Virus record (IMG/VR): IMGVR_UViG_3300021379_001475 | Span: 1 to 29,295 of that record | Length of the DNA stretch: 29,295 nt | From: a virus | Reading direction: 5' to 3' (one strand) | Shown: one piece after another, positions 7,889 through 15,856 of the stretch | Layout: the number at the start of each line of letters is the position of its first letter | Position numbering within the stretch: the first letter of the stretch is position 1 | Notes under the pieces: model-generated | Told to the model about the DNA's origin: nothing | The model's input: only the letters and a program-made list of their open reading frames with translations | The model's database searches: none | Position numbers and translations under genes: made by a program

Positions 7889-8440
7889 TTAACATCCTTT
7901 TGTTCTGCATGTTAATTTACGTAATTTTTTTAAAGCATAGTCATATAACTCCATTCCTTTTGATGGAGAAGTACAATATTCTACATGTGCAACAGCAGCA
8001 TCTATCAGTGTTCTAATAAAATGCATTTCATCTATAAGATCTTTTTTATCAACATCTGGTTCACAAGGATGGATATCTATATGACATAATACTTCATGAT
8101 ATTCACACATTATATTACATATTCTTAAAGTATTATATTCAACATATACTTTATCATTAGGAGAAACACTATATTTAACAATATATACTCCGTCTGGAAT
8201 ACTTACCATTTCTGTACCACACTGTGATGTTTGAACATTTAAATCACATGCATTTAAATTTAAATCAAAATTTGGTGTTGGCTCAATCAAAACTGGAGCA
8301 TTAAAACCAGGTACTGTAATTAGCAATTCTGGACAATCTATAGGTATCAAGGAAGAATACTTACTTGTATCTTTAATTGATAAGATTGTACAATTTGCTA
8401 CTTTAGGAATTTCTAGACTAAGAATATGTTTATCAGCCAT
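7889..8440 (-). CDS. Conserved tail/fibre-module protein (183 aa)
   Basis: The first two thirds are predicted beta-rich (ILSLEIPKVANCTILSIKDT, PELLITVPGFNAPVLIEP, GVYIVKYSVSPNDKVYVEYN). The last third is helical and Cys-containing (DKKDLIDEMHFIRTLIDAA ... GMELYDYALKKLRKLTC). I recall this two-part family beside fibre genes in several Bacteroidota phages, so I call it a conserved tail-module component. It opens a new transcription unit after the terminator at about 8509-8547 and a 21-bp promoter-like motif, and is followed after 15 nt by the Zn-finger gene. A virion location is inferred; no enzymatic motif is seen. Confidence 0.6.
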   Translation of the reverse strand: MADKHILSLEIPKVANCTILSIKDTSKYSSLIPIDCPELLITVPGFNAPVLIEPTPNFDLNLNACDLNVQTSQCGTEMVSIPDGVYIVKYSVSPNDKVYVEYNTLRICNIMCEYHEVLCHIDIHPCEPDVDKKDLIDEMHFIRTLIDAAVAHVEYCTSPSKGMELYDYALKKLRKLTCRTKGC

Positions 8441-8478
8441 TATACTTTAATTATATAAATATTTGATGTAATCAGTTA

Positions 8479-8499
8479 TATTACAAATATAATATACAA
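8479..8499 (-). promoter_or_regulatory. Recurrent 21-bp motif upstream of the 183-aa gene
   Basis: The minus strand reads TTGTATATTATATTTGTAAT plus A. It contains TATATTTG, a perfect match to the Bacteroidota -7 box TAnnTTTG, and overlaps a 7-bp hairpin TTATATT/AATATAA. It sits 38 nt before the ATG and just downstream of a terminator. Confidence 0.5.
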
Positions 8500-8508
8500 A
8501 AAAAAAGG

Positions 8509-8547
8509 TTTATAAAAAAGAAAAGGTGGAAATTATCCACCTTTCTT
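8509..8547 (-). terminator. Leftward terminator after the 415-aa structural gene
   Basis: Stem AAAGGTGG (8522-8529) with CCACCTTT (8537-8544) has a 7-nt loop and can be extended by AAG/CTT across a bulge. On the minus strand it is followed by TTTTCTTTTTT. It lies 31 nt past the stop of 8578-9825. Confidence 0.8.
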
Positions 8548-8577
8548 ATAATTATATGTAAGTATAATAATTAAATG

Positions 8578-9825
8578 TTACTTCGCACCTTCACAAATAC
8601 CAAGTGCTTGGTTATAGATAACTGGATTACCAACTTCTTCACATCGATTGCTAATTGTAGAAAACAACTCCTCCATTGCTTGTTCACCTTGTTCATCTCC
8701 ACATTTTACAAAGAATTGATATACATACTGATCATTGTCAAATACACCAGTTGGATTATTATATCTTGGAACAGTATGTTGTAGTCTATATACATTATAT
8801 AAAGCATCTCTATCAACTACACCAACAATATCATCACTAAGTTCAATTTCACGGATTCTAGCAGAATCTTTGTTTCCTTGATTGTAAGGATTTTGCATAT
8901 ATGATTCAGTTAATAATAAAGCTCTAAGAACTGTTTCACCTGAAGTAGTAGCCATTCTACCTGGAGTAGATGTAGCAACACCACAATCATTACATGGATC
9001 ACCAGTTTCATCTAATACAGAAAGAACAATACTTACAGGTTCTTTTTCATAATGATCTCTAGTATCAAAAGAACAGTTACCAAATTTAGTATCAACATAA
9101 GCACCTTCAACAGTAAGCTGAGCTGTAACTTCAGCACCAACTGCTGTAGGATCAGTAGAAGGAGTATAAGTACCATCTAATATTTGTGCAATAGTATATG
9201 TTACGGTAACACCACCAGTTGTAACATCAATACCACCAGCAACAGGTTCTTTAATAAATGGAGAAATAAGAGGATCATTAATAACCATATCCGCAGCTTT
9301 TGCTAAAGCAACAGCGGGATCAAGATATTCTTGATCATCAACACAACAAAGTCCAGGAACATTTCCTTGACTAGCATCTCCAGAACTATCACCAATTGAA
9401 TATGCATTGTGATTTAAGAATCTTAATGCAGGAGAACCTTTAACATCAACTCTTAAAAATAAATTTTCTCCACATGGAGCACAATCAGATCCAACACTAA
9501 TTGTTGCAGAAGGTAAAGCACCTTCATCACATTGAACTCTATCTATACTGTGAATAAATTTTGCATTAATTCCTTTAGTTTTAACAGATTCAGCATAACC
9601 ACCGTGACCAGGGTTATTACCAATTTTATCTTTTTTATTTCCAAGTGAATCAACATGAAAAGATCCTACTGCAATAGTCCAAGGCATAGAATCTGTTTGA
9701 GAACCGAACTGCCATCTGTTGTTAAATAAACCAATTTGTCCAGCTGTAAGTTCATTTGTACTTTGTGGTTCGCCACCACTAGTGACTAAAAAGCTTTTAC
9801 AAAAAGCATGATTAAAATAAGCCAT
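8578..9825 (-). CDS. Structural-type protein, candidate tail/virion component (415 aa)
   Basis: It starts MAYFNHAFCKSFLV at an ATG with TTAAAATTATG context. The N-terminus carries a strand-loop region (ELTAGQIGLFNNRW). The body is mixed alpha/beta with ten or more cysteines, including CAPCG, CC and CNDCG. The C-terminal third includes RLQHTVPRYNNPTGVFDND and a Glu-rich helix. I recall 'AYFNHAF...K' N-termini with an 'AGQ-G-F' turn from abundant structural proteins of large phages, but cannot say whether tube, sheath or decoration. Its own terminator downstream and a motif plus 5' hairpin upstream suggest a monocistronic, strongly expressed transcript, consistent with a major virion protein. 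Confidence 0.6.
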   Translation of the reverse strand: MAYFNHAFCKSFLVTSGGEPQSTNELTAGQIGLFNNRWQFGSQTDSMPWTIAVGSFHVDSLGNKKDKIGNNPGHGGYAESVKTKGINAKFIHSIDRVQCDEGALPSATISVGSDCAPCGENLFLRVDVKGSPALRFLNHNAYSIGDSSGDASQGNVPGLCCVDDQEYLDPAVALAKAADMVINDPLISPFIKEPVAGGIDVTTGGVTVTYTIAQILDGTYTPSTDPTAVGAEVTAQLTVEGAYVDTKFGNCSFDTRDHYEKEPVSIVLSVLDETGDPCNDCGVATSTPGRMATTSGETVLRALLLTESYMQNPYNQGNKDSARIREIELSDDIVGVVDRDALYNVYRLQHTVPRYNNPTGVFDNDQYVYQFFVKCGDEQGEQAMEELFSTISNRCEEVGNPVIYNQALGICEGAK

Positions 9826-9855
9826 AATTTTAAGTTTTAATAAATAAATAAATAA

Positions 9856-9877
9856 ATTGTATTATTTCTAATACAAT
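9856..9877 (-). promoter_or_regulatory. Perfect 9-bp hairpin with GAAA tetraloop in the leader of the 415-aa gene
   Basis: On the minus strand ATTGTATTA-GAAA-TAATACAAT forms a perfect stem closed by a GNRA-type loop. It overlaps the right end of the 21-bp motif at 9869-9889 and lies 30 nt before the ATG. If transcription starts near the motif, this would be a 5'-terminal stabilising hairpin. It lacks a T-run and so is not a terminator. Confidence 0.5.
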
Positions 9878-9889
9878 AATAATATACAC
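9869..9889 (-). promoter_or_regulatory. Recurrent 21-bp motif upstream of the 415-aa gene
   Basis: The minus strand reads GTGTATATTATTATTGTATT plus A, 43 nt before the ATG at 9825. A TTTG lies about 24 nt further upstream of its TATTATTG, roughly where a Bacteroidota -33 element would be. Candidate promoter. Confidence 0.45.
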
Positions 9890-9921
9890 TTTTTTTTTAA
9901 AATAACAAAGTAAATAAATAA

Positions 9922-10629
9922 TTAATTTGATCTTTCAGCATCTTGTTCAGAAACTTGCATTTGATTATAATTATCATAATCTCCTGCAAGTATACTAGCA
10001 GTCTCATCAATTATTAATTCTACAACATCATCTTTAAATTCAGATTCAACATCTGCTGCTGCAACAATACCAGTGTATGGGTTAGTTATTCCAGCAAATT
10101 CTATATATCTAGGTCTTTTGTAATAAGTAAGTATTGGCTTTACTATATTAAAACTAGTATCCCTATATATTCTAATTTTATTATCTAAAATTGTACAAAA
10201 AGTTTCACCCCAATCAAAATCAGGTTTCTTTAATGGATCTCTTAATATAAGATTCACATTTGCTTCTTCAGCAAGATAAACAGTCATTGTTCTAGGATCA
10301 GGACAACATTCATCTTTTGCTTTGGTTGTAACTCTTTTAAATTCAAGATATTCATCAACAGGAAAATTATCTGTTTCAAAATATGTATCTGTTTCAAAAC
10401 CTGTGAGTAACATTTCTCTAAGAAGTACTTGCATATCATCAATTCTTCTTTTTGAAAATTCATCACCTTCTTTATAAATATTACCACCGTGCAATTGTCT
10501 TCTTGACCATTCAACTTGAGCTTTATTAAAAGCTTCAATTATCTGCCAAGTCTCAATGTTATCATAGTCATTACTTGCTAACTTATTTAACCTTTGTTTT
10601 ACTTTTAATTGTACAGTTTCGTTATTCAT
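9922..10629 (-). CDS. Probable head-tail connector / neck ring protein, crAss-like (235 aa)
   Basis: A helical N-terminal domain (KVKQRLNKLASNDYDNI ... WQIIEAFNKAQVEW ... RRIDDMQVLLREML) is followed by a beta region (NKIRIYRDTSFNIVKPILTY then YKRPRYIEFAGI). A C-terminal helix follows (FKDDVVELIIDETASILAGD). A helical N-terminus, a barrel-like middle and a 'D-VVELIIDETA-ILAGD' tail are what I recall of the conserved connector/neck protein of crAss-like and related phages. It sits 3 nt after the 337-aa gene at 10633-11646 and has AATTATG initiation context. Expected to sit below the portal. The family is fairly convincing, the exact ring number is not. Confidence 0.65.
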   Translation of the reverse strand: MNNETVQLKVKQRLNKLASNDYDNIETWQIIEAFNKAQVEWSRRQLHGGNIYKEGDEFSKRRIDDMQVLLREMLLTGFETDTYFETDNFPVDEYLEFKRVTTKAKDECCPDPRTMTVYLAEEANVNLILRDPLKKPDFDWGETFCTILDNKIRIYRDTSFNIVKPILTYYKRPRYIEFAGITNPYTGIVAAADVESEFKDDVVELIIDETASILAGDYDNYNQMQVSEQDAERSN

Positions 10630-10632
10630 AAT

Positions 10633-11646
10633 TTATGTCCAATAAGGTGCCACTTTACTTTCTAATGAATCATATATATCTTGATTCTCAGGATTTTTAA
10701 AATATACTAATACTTCTGATGGAGTTTTACCTAATTTTACAGCACTATCTAAAGTTTCAATCCAACCATTAGATTTTGTAGTTATAAATCTATAAAATAA
10801 AGCATCTTTGATTACAGCTTTTATTTTAAGCTCTTTCATGGATAATTTACAAGCATCAATAAATAAACTTGCAGCTCTCTTTTTATTTGACTCAACACCA
10901 TCACCGTTAATAAATTCATCCATATTCTCATATATAATATCTTTGGATGTTGATTGTGTATATTGAGTGCTATTACCATCAACAACTTTAGCTACATATA
11001 ATAACTTACTTGAGTCTTTATCATAAAGTTTTTCTAATTCTGATAAAGCTTTATTTCTAAGTTTTTTATGTTCAGTTCTTGTTTGAACAGTTTCTTCTAA
11101 TAAATCTAAATAAAACTTTTGTGGGTTTGGACTCTTTTGTAATTCTTTATATGATTTAGCTACTATTGAAAATCCACCAGCTTTTATAGCATGAAGTTTA
11201 ATTAAATCATAAGGATCTGTAGCTGGATCAAGAAATACTGGCTCATTACCACATCTTATACTTATTCTAGACCAGAACTTATCATTATCAGGTTTTAATA
11301 ATGAAACTTTATTCCAAAAGTCTTTATCTTCTGGATCAATTACATTAGATGCTAATTCTGCTTCTAACTGAGCAACTGACTTTCTAATTTCTTTTATTTT
11401 AATTTCTCTTTCGCCTGGAGGTAATTTTTTTACATCCGGTGCAAATTCATTTAATCCTGTAACATATCTTTTAACACCGTTCATTTCTAAACATGCTAAA
11501 TTTTCTTCATGCCACACTCCATCATGAAGTGCCATTCCATAATTTTCTAATCCCATATTTTGTTTGTCTGGATTAAAATATGGACGTATAGCTATAGTAG
11601 TATCTTTGCTCTGCTGATACTTTTCTACAATTGTGTAATCTTCCAT
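10633..11646 (-). CDS. Conserved phage protein of the capsid block, function unknown (337 aa)
   Basis: A soluble alpha/beta protein with two Lys/Glu-rich helical stretches (REIKIKEIRKSVAQLEAEL about 79-97, and TRTEHKKLRNKALSELEKL about 189-207). It also carries a conserved-looking core, DNDKFWSRISIRCGNEPVFL then PYDLIKLHAIKAGGFSIVA. The C-terminus is helical with RFITTKSNGWIETLDSAVKL. I believe relatives occur near the capsid gene in phages of Bacteroidota, where an auxiliary head role is plausible, but I do not know the function. The leader carries AAAACCAA 7 nt before the ATG and follows a structured intergenic element (11675-11757). Confidence 0.55.
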   Translation of the reverse strand: MEDYTIVEKYQQSKDTTIAIRPYFNPDKQNMGLENYGMALHDGVWHEENLACLEMNGVKRYVTGLNEFAPDVKKLPPGEREIKIKEIRKSVAQLEAELASNVIDPEDKDFWNKVSLLKPDNDKFWSRISIRCGNEPVFLDPATDPYDLIKLHAIKAGGFSIVAKSYKELQKSPNPQKFYLDLLEETVQTRTEHKKLRNKALSELEKLYDKDSSKLLYVAKVVDGNSTQYTQSTSKDIIYENMDEFINGDGVESNKKRAASLFIDACKLSMKELKIKAVIKDALFYRFITTKSNGWIETLDSAVKLGKTPSEVLVYFKNPENQDIYDSLESKVAPYWT

Positions 11647-11674
11647 TTTATTTTTGGTTTTAAATTATTAACTT

Positions 11675-11757
11675 AACTCAAAAGTACATAATTATGTACA
11701 ATTATTATAATTAATATTTCTATTGCCGGCATTATACCGGCAATGGTTATTTGAGTT
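11675..11757 (-). ncRNA. Structured leader or terminator region, possible three-way junction
   Basis: AACTCAAA (11675-11682) pairs with TTTGAGTT (11750-11757), enclosing a perfect 16-bp palindrome GTACATAATTATGTAC (11684-11699) and the GC hairpin ATTGCCGG/CCGGCAAT (11722-11744). The layout resembles a three-way junction. The inner GC hairpin may act as a weak leftward terminator (no clear T-run) or an RNA-processing site. RNA function is an inference from pairing only. Confidence 0.4.
11722..11744 (-). terminator. GC-rich hairpin between the coiled-coil and 337-aa genes
   Basis: A perfect 8-bp stem ATTGCCGG/CCGGCAAT with a 7-nt loop stands out in this AT-rich DNA. On the minus strand it is followed by AGAAATATTAATTAT rather than a clean T-run, so termination would be weak. 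An mRNA-stability or processing role is equally possible. Confidence 0.4.
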
Positions 11758-11795
11758 TTAGTCTACTAACTTCCAGCTTATGGATCATAAAAACT

Positions 11796-12809
11796 TTATT
11801 CACCATATTTTTTTGCTAGTTCACAATCAATTAAATATAATTGTAAATCTCCAAGTGTACTACCTGGTGAAACGTTAGCTCCATTAATCCAAGTTTCTGC
11901 TACCTGTAACATACATTCTTTTAATTCTGTCATCTTACTCTCTGTTAGTGCTTTTTCATCTTTAAGTGAATCAACAGCTGCAGTATTATCCGTAATTGCA
12001 TTATTTAGAGCCTCAAGTTGATTTTCTAAATCATCAAGTGATTCCTGAATATCTGCAATACTAGCATTATAAGCATCTACTTGTTCTTGTAAATCTGCAA
12101 TTTGTGTTTCAATAGCTTCAATTTCAGCTAAAAGCTTAGCAATAGCCTGGTTTGCATTATTTATCTCTTCTACAAAATCTTGACATTCTGCGCTATAAGG
12201 TTCAATACAACCTGCTAACTCAAAATCAGCTAAAGCTTTATCTCTTGCTTCAGTTGCGGCTTCTAACTCTAATTTTTTTGACGTAAGTTCAGTTTGTAAG
12301 GTCAGAATTCCATCATTCGCCTTGTCTCTATCTTCTTCAATAATCTTTCGTTGAAATACTAATTCATCTACTTCTTTTTCAATATCTTTAAATTTTTTAT
12401 TAAGAAGTTCAATAGATTCATTAGCATTACTAATAGCATCATCAAGAATTAATATAGATTGACCATAAGATCCATATAGATAACCGTTTTCTTCAATTGT
12501 AAAAACTTTAGGTAATCTCCAATATCCAGATGGATCTGTACTTCCTGGTTCACAACCCAAATTAGATCCTGGTTGAATAGAAACCAATGTTGAAGAACAA
12601 TCTGTTTCTCCTTCAGGTGGACACGGCATAGCTACCAATGGTTGATAACTATCTCCTACACCTAAACCTGCAGCTACAGCATCTGCTAAACAACTAAAAG
12701 CTGGTAAGCTCCACTGACCTTTTTCTACACCTTGAACATTTTGAATTCTAGCTAGACTAGCACCCGCTCCTACATTTATTTTAGGATCTATACTATTTTT
12801 ATTTTTCAT
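11796..12809 (-). CDS. Long coiled-coil virion protein, candidate head fibre or decoration (337 aa)
   Basis: Residues 1-110 are non-helical and Cys/Pro/Gly-containing (SLPAFSCLADAVAAGLGVGD, AMPCPPEGETDC, NLGCEPGSTDPSGYWRLP). Residues about 118-300 are an almost continuous coiled coil rich in Leu, Glu and Lys. It is broken at 199-209 by AGC-x7-C (AGCIEPYSAEC), so the helix may fold back as a disulfide-closed hairpin. The C-terminus (about 300-337) is short with one further Cys. It is transcribed directly after the capsid gene, behind a terminator, so it may be expressed at a reduced level. A fibrous head or neck attachment is plausible; I do not recognise a named family. Confidence 0.6.
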   Translation of the reverse strand: MKNKNSIDPKINVGAGASLARIQNVQGVEKGQWSLPAFSCLADAVAAGLGVGDSYQPLVAMPCPPEGETDCSSTLVSIQPGSNLGCEPGSTDPSGYWRLPKVFTIEENGYLYGSYGQSILILDDAISNANESIELLNKKFKDIEKEVDELVFQRKIIEEDRDKANDGILTLQTELTSKKLELEAATEARDKALADFELAGCIEPYSAECQDFVEEINNANQAIAKLLAEIEAIETQIADLQEQVDAYNASIADIQESLDDLENQLEALNNAITDNTAAVDSLKDEKALTESKMTELKECMLQVAETWINGANVSPGSTLGDLQLYLIDCELAKKYGE

Positions 12810-12830
12810 TTTTTTAGGTTTACTAGTTAA

Positions 12831-12856
12831 TAAAAAGGGGAGAGTTTAACCTCCCC
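12831..12856 (-). terminator. Leftward terminator after the major capsid gene
   Basis: Stem GGGGAG (12837-12842) with CTCCCC (12851-12856) and an 8-nt loop is followed on the minus strand by TTTTTATT. It lies 12 nt past the stop of the capsid gene. It is a classical intrinsic terminator that would set the ratio of capsid to downstream products. Confidence 0.8.
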
Positions 12857-12868
12857 CTATAAGAATCC

Positions 12869-14488
12869 TTAGAATGATCCTCCAGTAACTGGATTTCTCA
12901 TTACTATCTTCAACACTTTAGTTGGATCTTTAACCCATACAGCCGGCATGGTTTGAGTCATATATACTCTATATCCATTAAACTGTCCTGTAGAAGCAAA
13001 ACCTTGAGTTCTTCCCATATAGTCCATAGTACCATTTTGGTAGAACCACTTAAGTTGATTATCCCAAGATAACTTTAATAAGAAAATATTATCATTTCCT
13101 TCATCAGTTACATCAAAAATAATAAAGCTAAATGAGCTTAATGGTCTTCCATCAATTAATGGATTCTCAATATCATTTGTATGTAAGTTATCAAAAGCTG
13201 GGTTAAGTACAAACTTAACATTAGCTAAGAAAGGAATAGTAAAGCTAGTATAAGCAAAACCAAAGTCTAAATCCATTCCTGATCCAGTAACTGCACCAAT
13301 ATCAGATGCATTTTGAGTTAAACCTGAACCATATACTTCATTAGCAATAGCCTTGTTAATTAACTGCATACCACCAATACCTGTTTGAACAACAAGTTTT
13401 CTTTGTGGATCTGGACCTTTAAATTCAACCTTACCTTGATAAAAGTTATAAAGCTCAGACTTGAACATATCAAGAGAGAAAGATGATTTGTTATAAACTC
13501 TCTTAAATGAGTTATCTAACTGTGACCATAAACCAACAGATAATCTGATATCATCTGGACCATCTTGTTTAATTCTACCACCTTTACCCCACATTAGGTA
13601 AGTTTCAATATCATTTGCAATTTTAGATAAATGCGCAGCTTCCATATTTGTTAAGAAAGTACGTGTAAGAGTACCACTTTCAAAAGCGTCTCTAGCACCT
13701 GCTTTACCCATACTTTGTACTAAATCTTCAATAGAAGATACAGATGGATTATTTGGATCTTGATTAAAGTTTCTCCAAATTTCAGTTACAGGAACTGTAC
13801 CATCAGCATTCATTCCACCTTTGATCATTAAATCAGCTCTTGAAGAGATTGAATAATGTACGTGAGCTTCAGCACCACCAACATAGTTATAGAATTCTCT
13901 GAATCCAGAACCTGTTTCAATGTCACTAAATCTTTCACCATACTCACCTCTAGCAGAACCTTTTCTAAAGTACTTTGTACCTTCTTTTAGATACAATTGA
14001 GGATTAAGTGAAGCACCACTATCATTATTTACAAGTTGTACAGTATAGATGAATCCATCTCCCGCTTGAATAATATCATCAGCAGTAATGTATAATTCTA
14101 AACCATTATACTTGTCATAAGTGATAATGTCACCATGACCAAATGCACGTTTTGATAATTTAATTTTAAAAGTTGTTCCATCTACACCTGGTTCAGCTGT
14201 ACCTGAGATGTCACAAACTATAAAAGGTAGATCTTGTGCAACGGGAGTTTGCCATTTATACTCACCTCTTGCGTTATCTACTAAAATTGTATTCTTTCCA
14301 CCAAAGGATGCCATTTGATATAAAGGCATTTCAACTTTTTGAGTCATAGCCCATAAATCAACAGGTCCCATATCCATAGGCTCACTAGAACCTAGCATAT
14401 TTGTCAAGTGATAAGAATCAATGTGAGAACTAGCTTTATAAGCTGTATCTCTTAGGAATATTCCATTATTTAAAACTGGAGTTGCCAT
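12869..14488 (-). CDS. Probable major capsid protein (539 aa)
   Basis: The position (portal, then acidic scaffold-like protein, then this gene, then a terminator) and a size in the range of crAss-like HK97-fold capsid proteins support the call. Motifs include a glycine-rich region near LMIKGGMNADGTVPVTEIWR (about 220-239), long helical segments such as FKSELYNFYQGKVEF, and beta-rich ends. The C-terminal region has FRVTQ-like strands (NGYRVYMTQTMPAVWVKDPT). No cysteines are obvious, in contrast with the Cys-rich fibre genes. Start context is CAATTATG. It forms the icosahedral shell, and folding is probably assisted by the co-chaperonin at 20986-21252. The HK97 fold itself cannot be proved without structure comparison. 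Confidence 0.75.
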   Translation of the reverse strand: MATPVLNNGIFLRDTAYKASSHIDSYHLTNMLGSSEPMDMGPVDLWAMTQKVEMPLYQMASFGGKNTILVDNARGEYKWQTPVAQDLPFIVCDISGTAEPGVDGTTFKIKLSKRAFGHGDIITYDKYNGLELYITADDIIQAGDGFIYTVQLVNNDSGASLNPQLYLKEGTKYFRKGSARGEYGERFSDIETGSGFREFYNYVGGAEAHVHYSISSRADLMIKGGMNADGTVPVTEIWRNFNQDPNNPSVSSIEDLVQSMGKAGARDAFESGTLTRTFLTNMEAAHLSKIANDIETYLMWGKGGRIKQDGPDDIRLSVGLWSQLDNSFKRVYNKSSFSLDMFKSELYNFYQGKVEFKGPDPQRKLVVQTGIGGMQLINKAIANEVYGSGLTQNASDIGAVTGSGMDLDFGFAYTSFTIPFLANVKFVLNPAFDNLHTNDIENPLIDGRPLSSFSFIIFDVTDEGNDNIFLLKLSWDNQLKWFYQNGTMDYMGRTQGFASTGQFNGYRVYMTQTMPAVWVKDPTKVLKIVMRNPVTGGSF

Positions 14489-14540
14489 AATTGATTGTTT
14501 TTAGTTATTAATTGTTTATTTGTTTATATTTAATTGTTAA

Positions 14541-15806
14541 TTAAATTCGTTTAAATATGTTTGTAGCACGTGGTATCTTTCTCTTGCTGCTTCTCTTTTC
14601 ATTCTCTTGTTGTTGAACACCTAAAGAATTTCCACCACTATTTGCTTGTTCAGTTTTTAATTTACGTACTGTTTTTTCAACAGCAGACTGAGCACCTTTT
14701 TCCATTATCTTATTTTTATATCCATCAGGATCAGATAATAACCATAATGCTTCAGATATTAAAGTATAATTAGGCTCAACAAATTGATACTTTTCAAGTA
14801 AGTGTCCTAATAAGTTTGTATTTTTTCCACTTACAGAAGGATATGCAGGTTGAACTAACCCATTATATAACATTGACTGTGTCTTCTTATCAAGTTTTAT
14901 TTCACCTAATGTTCCTTCTTTTAATGTTTCATATACACTATGCATGTATTGCTTTGAAGCATTTTCTTGTTGTGCTTTTCTCATTTCTTGCTCTTGCAAT
15001 TTTTGAGCTACAACTTTTTCTTGCATTTTATCTAATTTAGGTTTAAACTTAGAAGCTTGTTTTTCTAATGTTCCTAAATCAGCCCATACTTCAATTTCTT
15101 CTTGTATTTCTTCTGCAGTACCAAAGCCAGTTGCTTTTAAATACTCAGTAATAATTTTTACTTGATCTCTTTCTTTTTTAACATCCAGAGTTCTGCTTTC
15201 TTCTACATTAGCTAATGTTTGAAATAAACCTTTTAAATCTTTACCTCCATCAGCAACATATCTAGCTGCTACTTGAAGTTCAACAGGTAAGCTATCAAAA
15301 AATTGTTTTGGTGTTTCACTTCTAACTTGATTAGCTCTTTCTTCTAAATTTGCTTCAATTAGTTCTTCAAAATCTTTTGCGCTATAATCTTCTAAAGATT
15401 TATCATCATCAAATGGTATAATCTTTTCACTTTTAATAAGCTTTGCAAATACATCAGACATTCCTGAAATAGGCTTTCTACCTCTTTTTTCAGTAGGTTC
15501 TGGATCTTCTTCATTTAGAGAAGCAAAAACTTCTTCAGCTTTTTCTTTTTTATCTTCTTTTGGTTCTTCTGTAGTTTCTGCAGCTGGTTCTTCAGACTGT
15601 GATTCTTGAACCTCTTCTACCTTTTCATCTAAATCAGTAGGTTCTGTAAAAGAGAAATCAGCTCCACCTTTATTTGAAAATATATTTGGTTTTGCATCTG
15701 ATTCTTCTGGTAGAGTTACACTACCTGCATCAGCTCCAAATATATCATCAATATCAATATTTACTGTTTCTACTTTTGTGTCCATAGTTTGATTGTCAGT
15801 ACTCAT
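14541..15806 (-). CDS. Scaffold-like protein between portal and capsid (421 aa)
   Basis: The N-terminal 110 residues are strongly acidic and low complexity (many Glu/Asp, for example EEPAAETTEEPKEDKKEKAE). The middle is a long Lys/Glu/Gln-rich helical region (KLDKMQEKVVAQKLQEQEMR about 262-281). The C-terminus is basic (SSKRKIPRATNIFKRI). An acidic start, helical core and basic capsid-binding tail next to the capsid gene is the classical layout of a phage scaffold. There is no obvious protease catalytic triad. A 21-bp promoter-like motif and an AAAACCAA element lie in its leader, so scaffold and capsid may be co-transcribed from here. Confidence 0.65.
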   Translation of the reverse strand: MSTDNQTMDTKVETVNIDIDDIFGADAGSVTLPEESDAKPNIFSNKGGADFSFTEPTDLDEKVEEVQESQSEEPAAETTEEPKEDKKEKAEEVFASLNEEDPEPTEKRGRKPISGMSDVFAKLIKSEKIIPFDDDKSLEDYSAKDFEELIEANLEERANQVRSETPKQFFDSLPVELQVAARYVADGGKDLKGLFQTLANVEESRTLDVKKERDQVKIITEYLKATGFGTAEEIQEEIEVWADLGTLEKQASKFKPKLDKMQEKVVAQKLQEQEMRKAQQENASKQYMHSVYETLKEGTLGEIKLDKKTQSMLYNGLVQPAYPSVSGKNTNLLGHLLEKYQFVEPNYTLISEALWLLSDPDGYKNKIMEKGAQSAVEKTVRKLKTEQANSGGNSLGVQQQENEKRSSKRKIPRATNIFKRI

Positions 15807-15835
15807 AATTGTTGTTGGTTTTATAGTTTAACAAT

Positions 15836-15856
15836 GTTTACATATACAATATAAAA
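15836..15856 (-). promoter_or_regulatory. Recurrent 21-bp motif upstream of scaffold-capsid unit
   Basis: The minus strand reads TTTTATATTGTATATGTAAA plus C, matching 17 of 21 bases of the 1279-1299 copy. It lies 29 nt before the ATG at 15806 and would drive scaffold and capsid. It is the most divergent of the five copies. Confidence 0.35.

Noticed and set aside
10284-10538. Minus-strand ORF in another frame within the connector gene
   Set aside because: It lies wholly inside a convincing gene, is Lys/Leu/Ile-rich shadow sequence, and has no start signal.
3287-15040. Plus-strand ORFs opposite the fibre, 415-aa and scaffold genes (for example 3287-3475, 5239-5490, 5774-5977, 8575-8784, 14570-14773, 14816-15040)
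   Set aside because: They mirror the codon bias of the coding strand, have no supported start context and read as low-quality Leu/Ile/Phe-rich protein.
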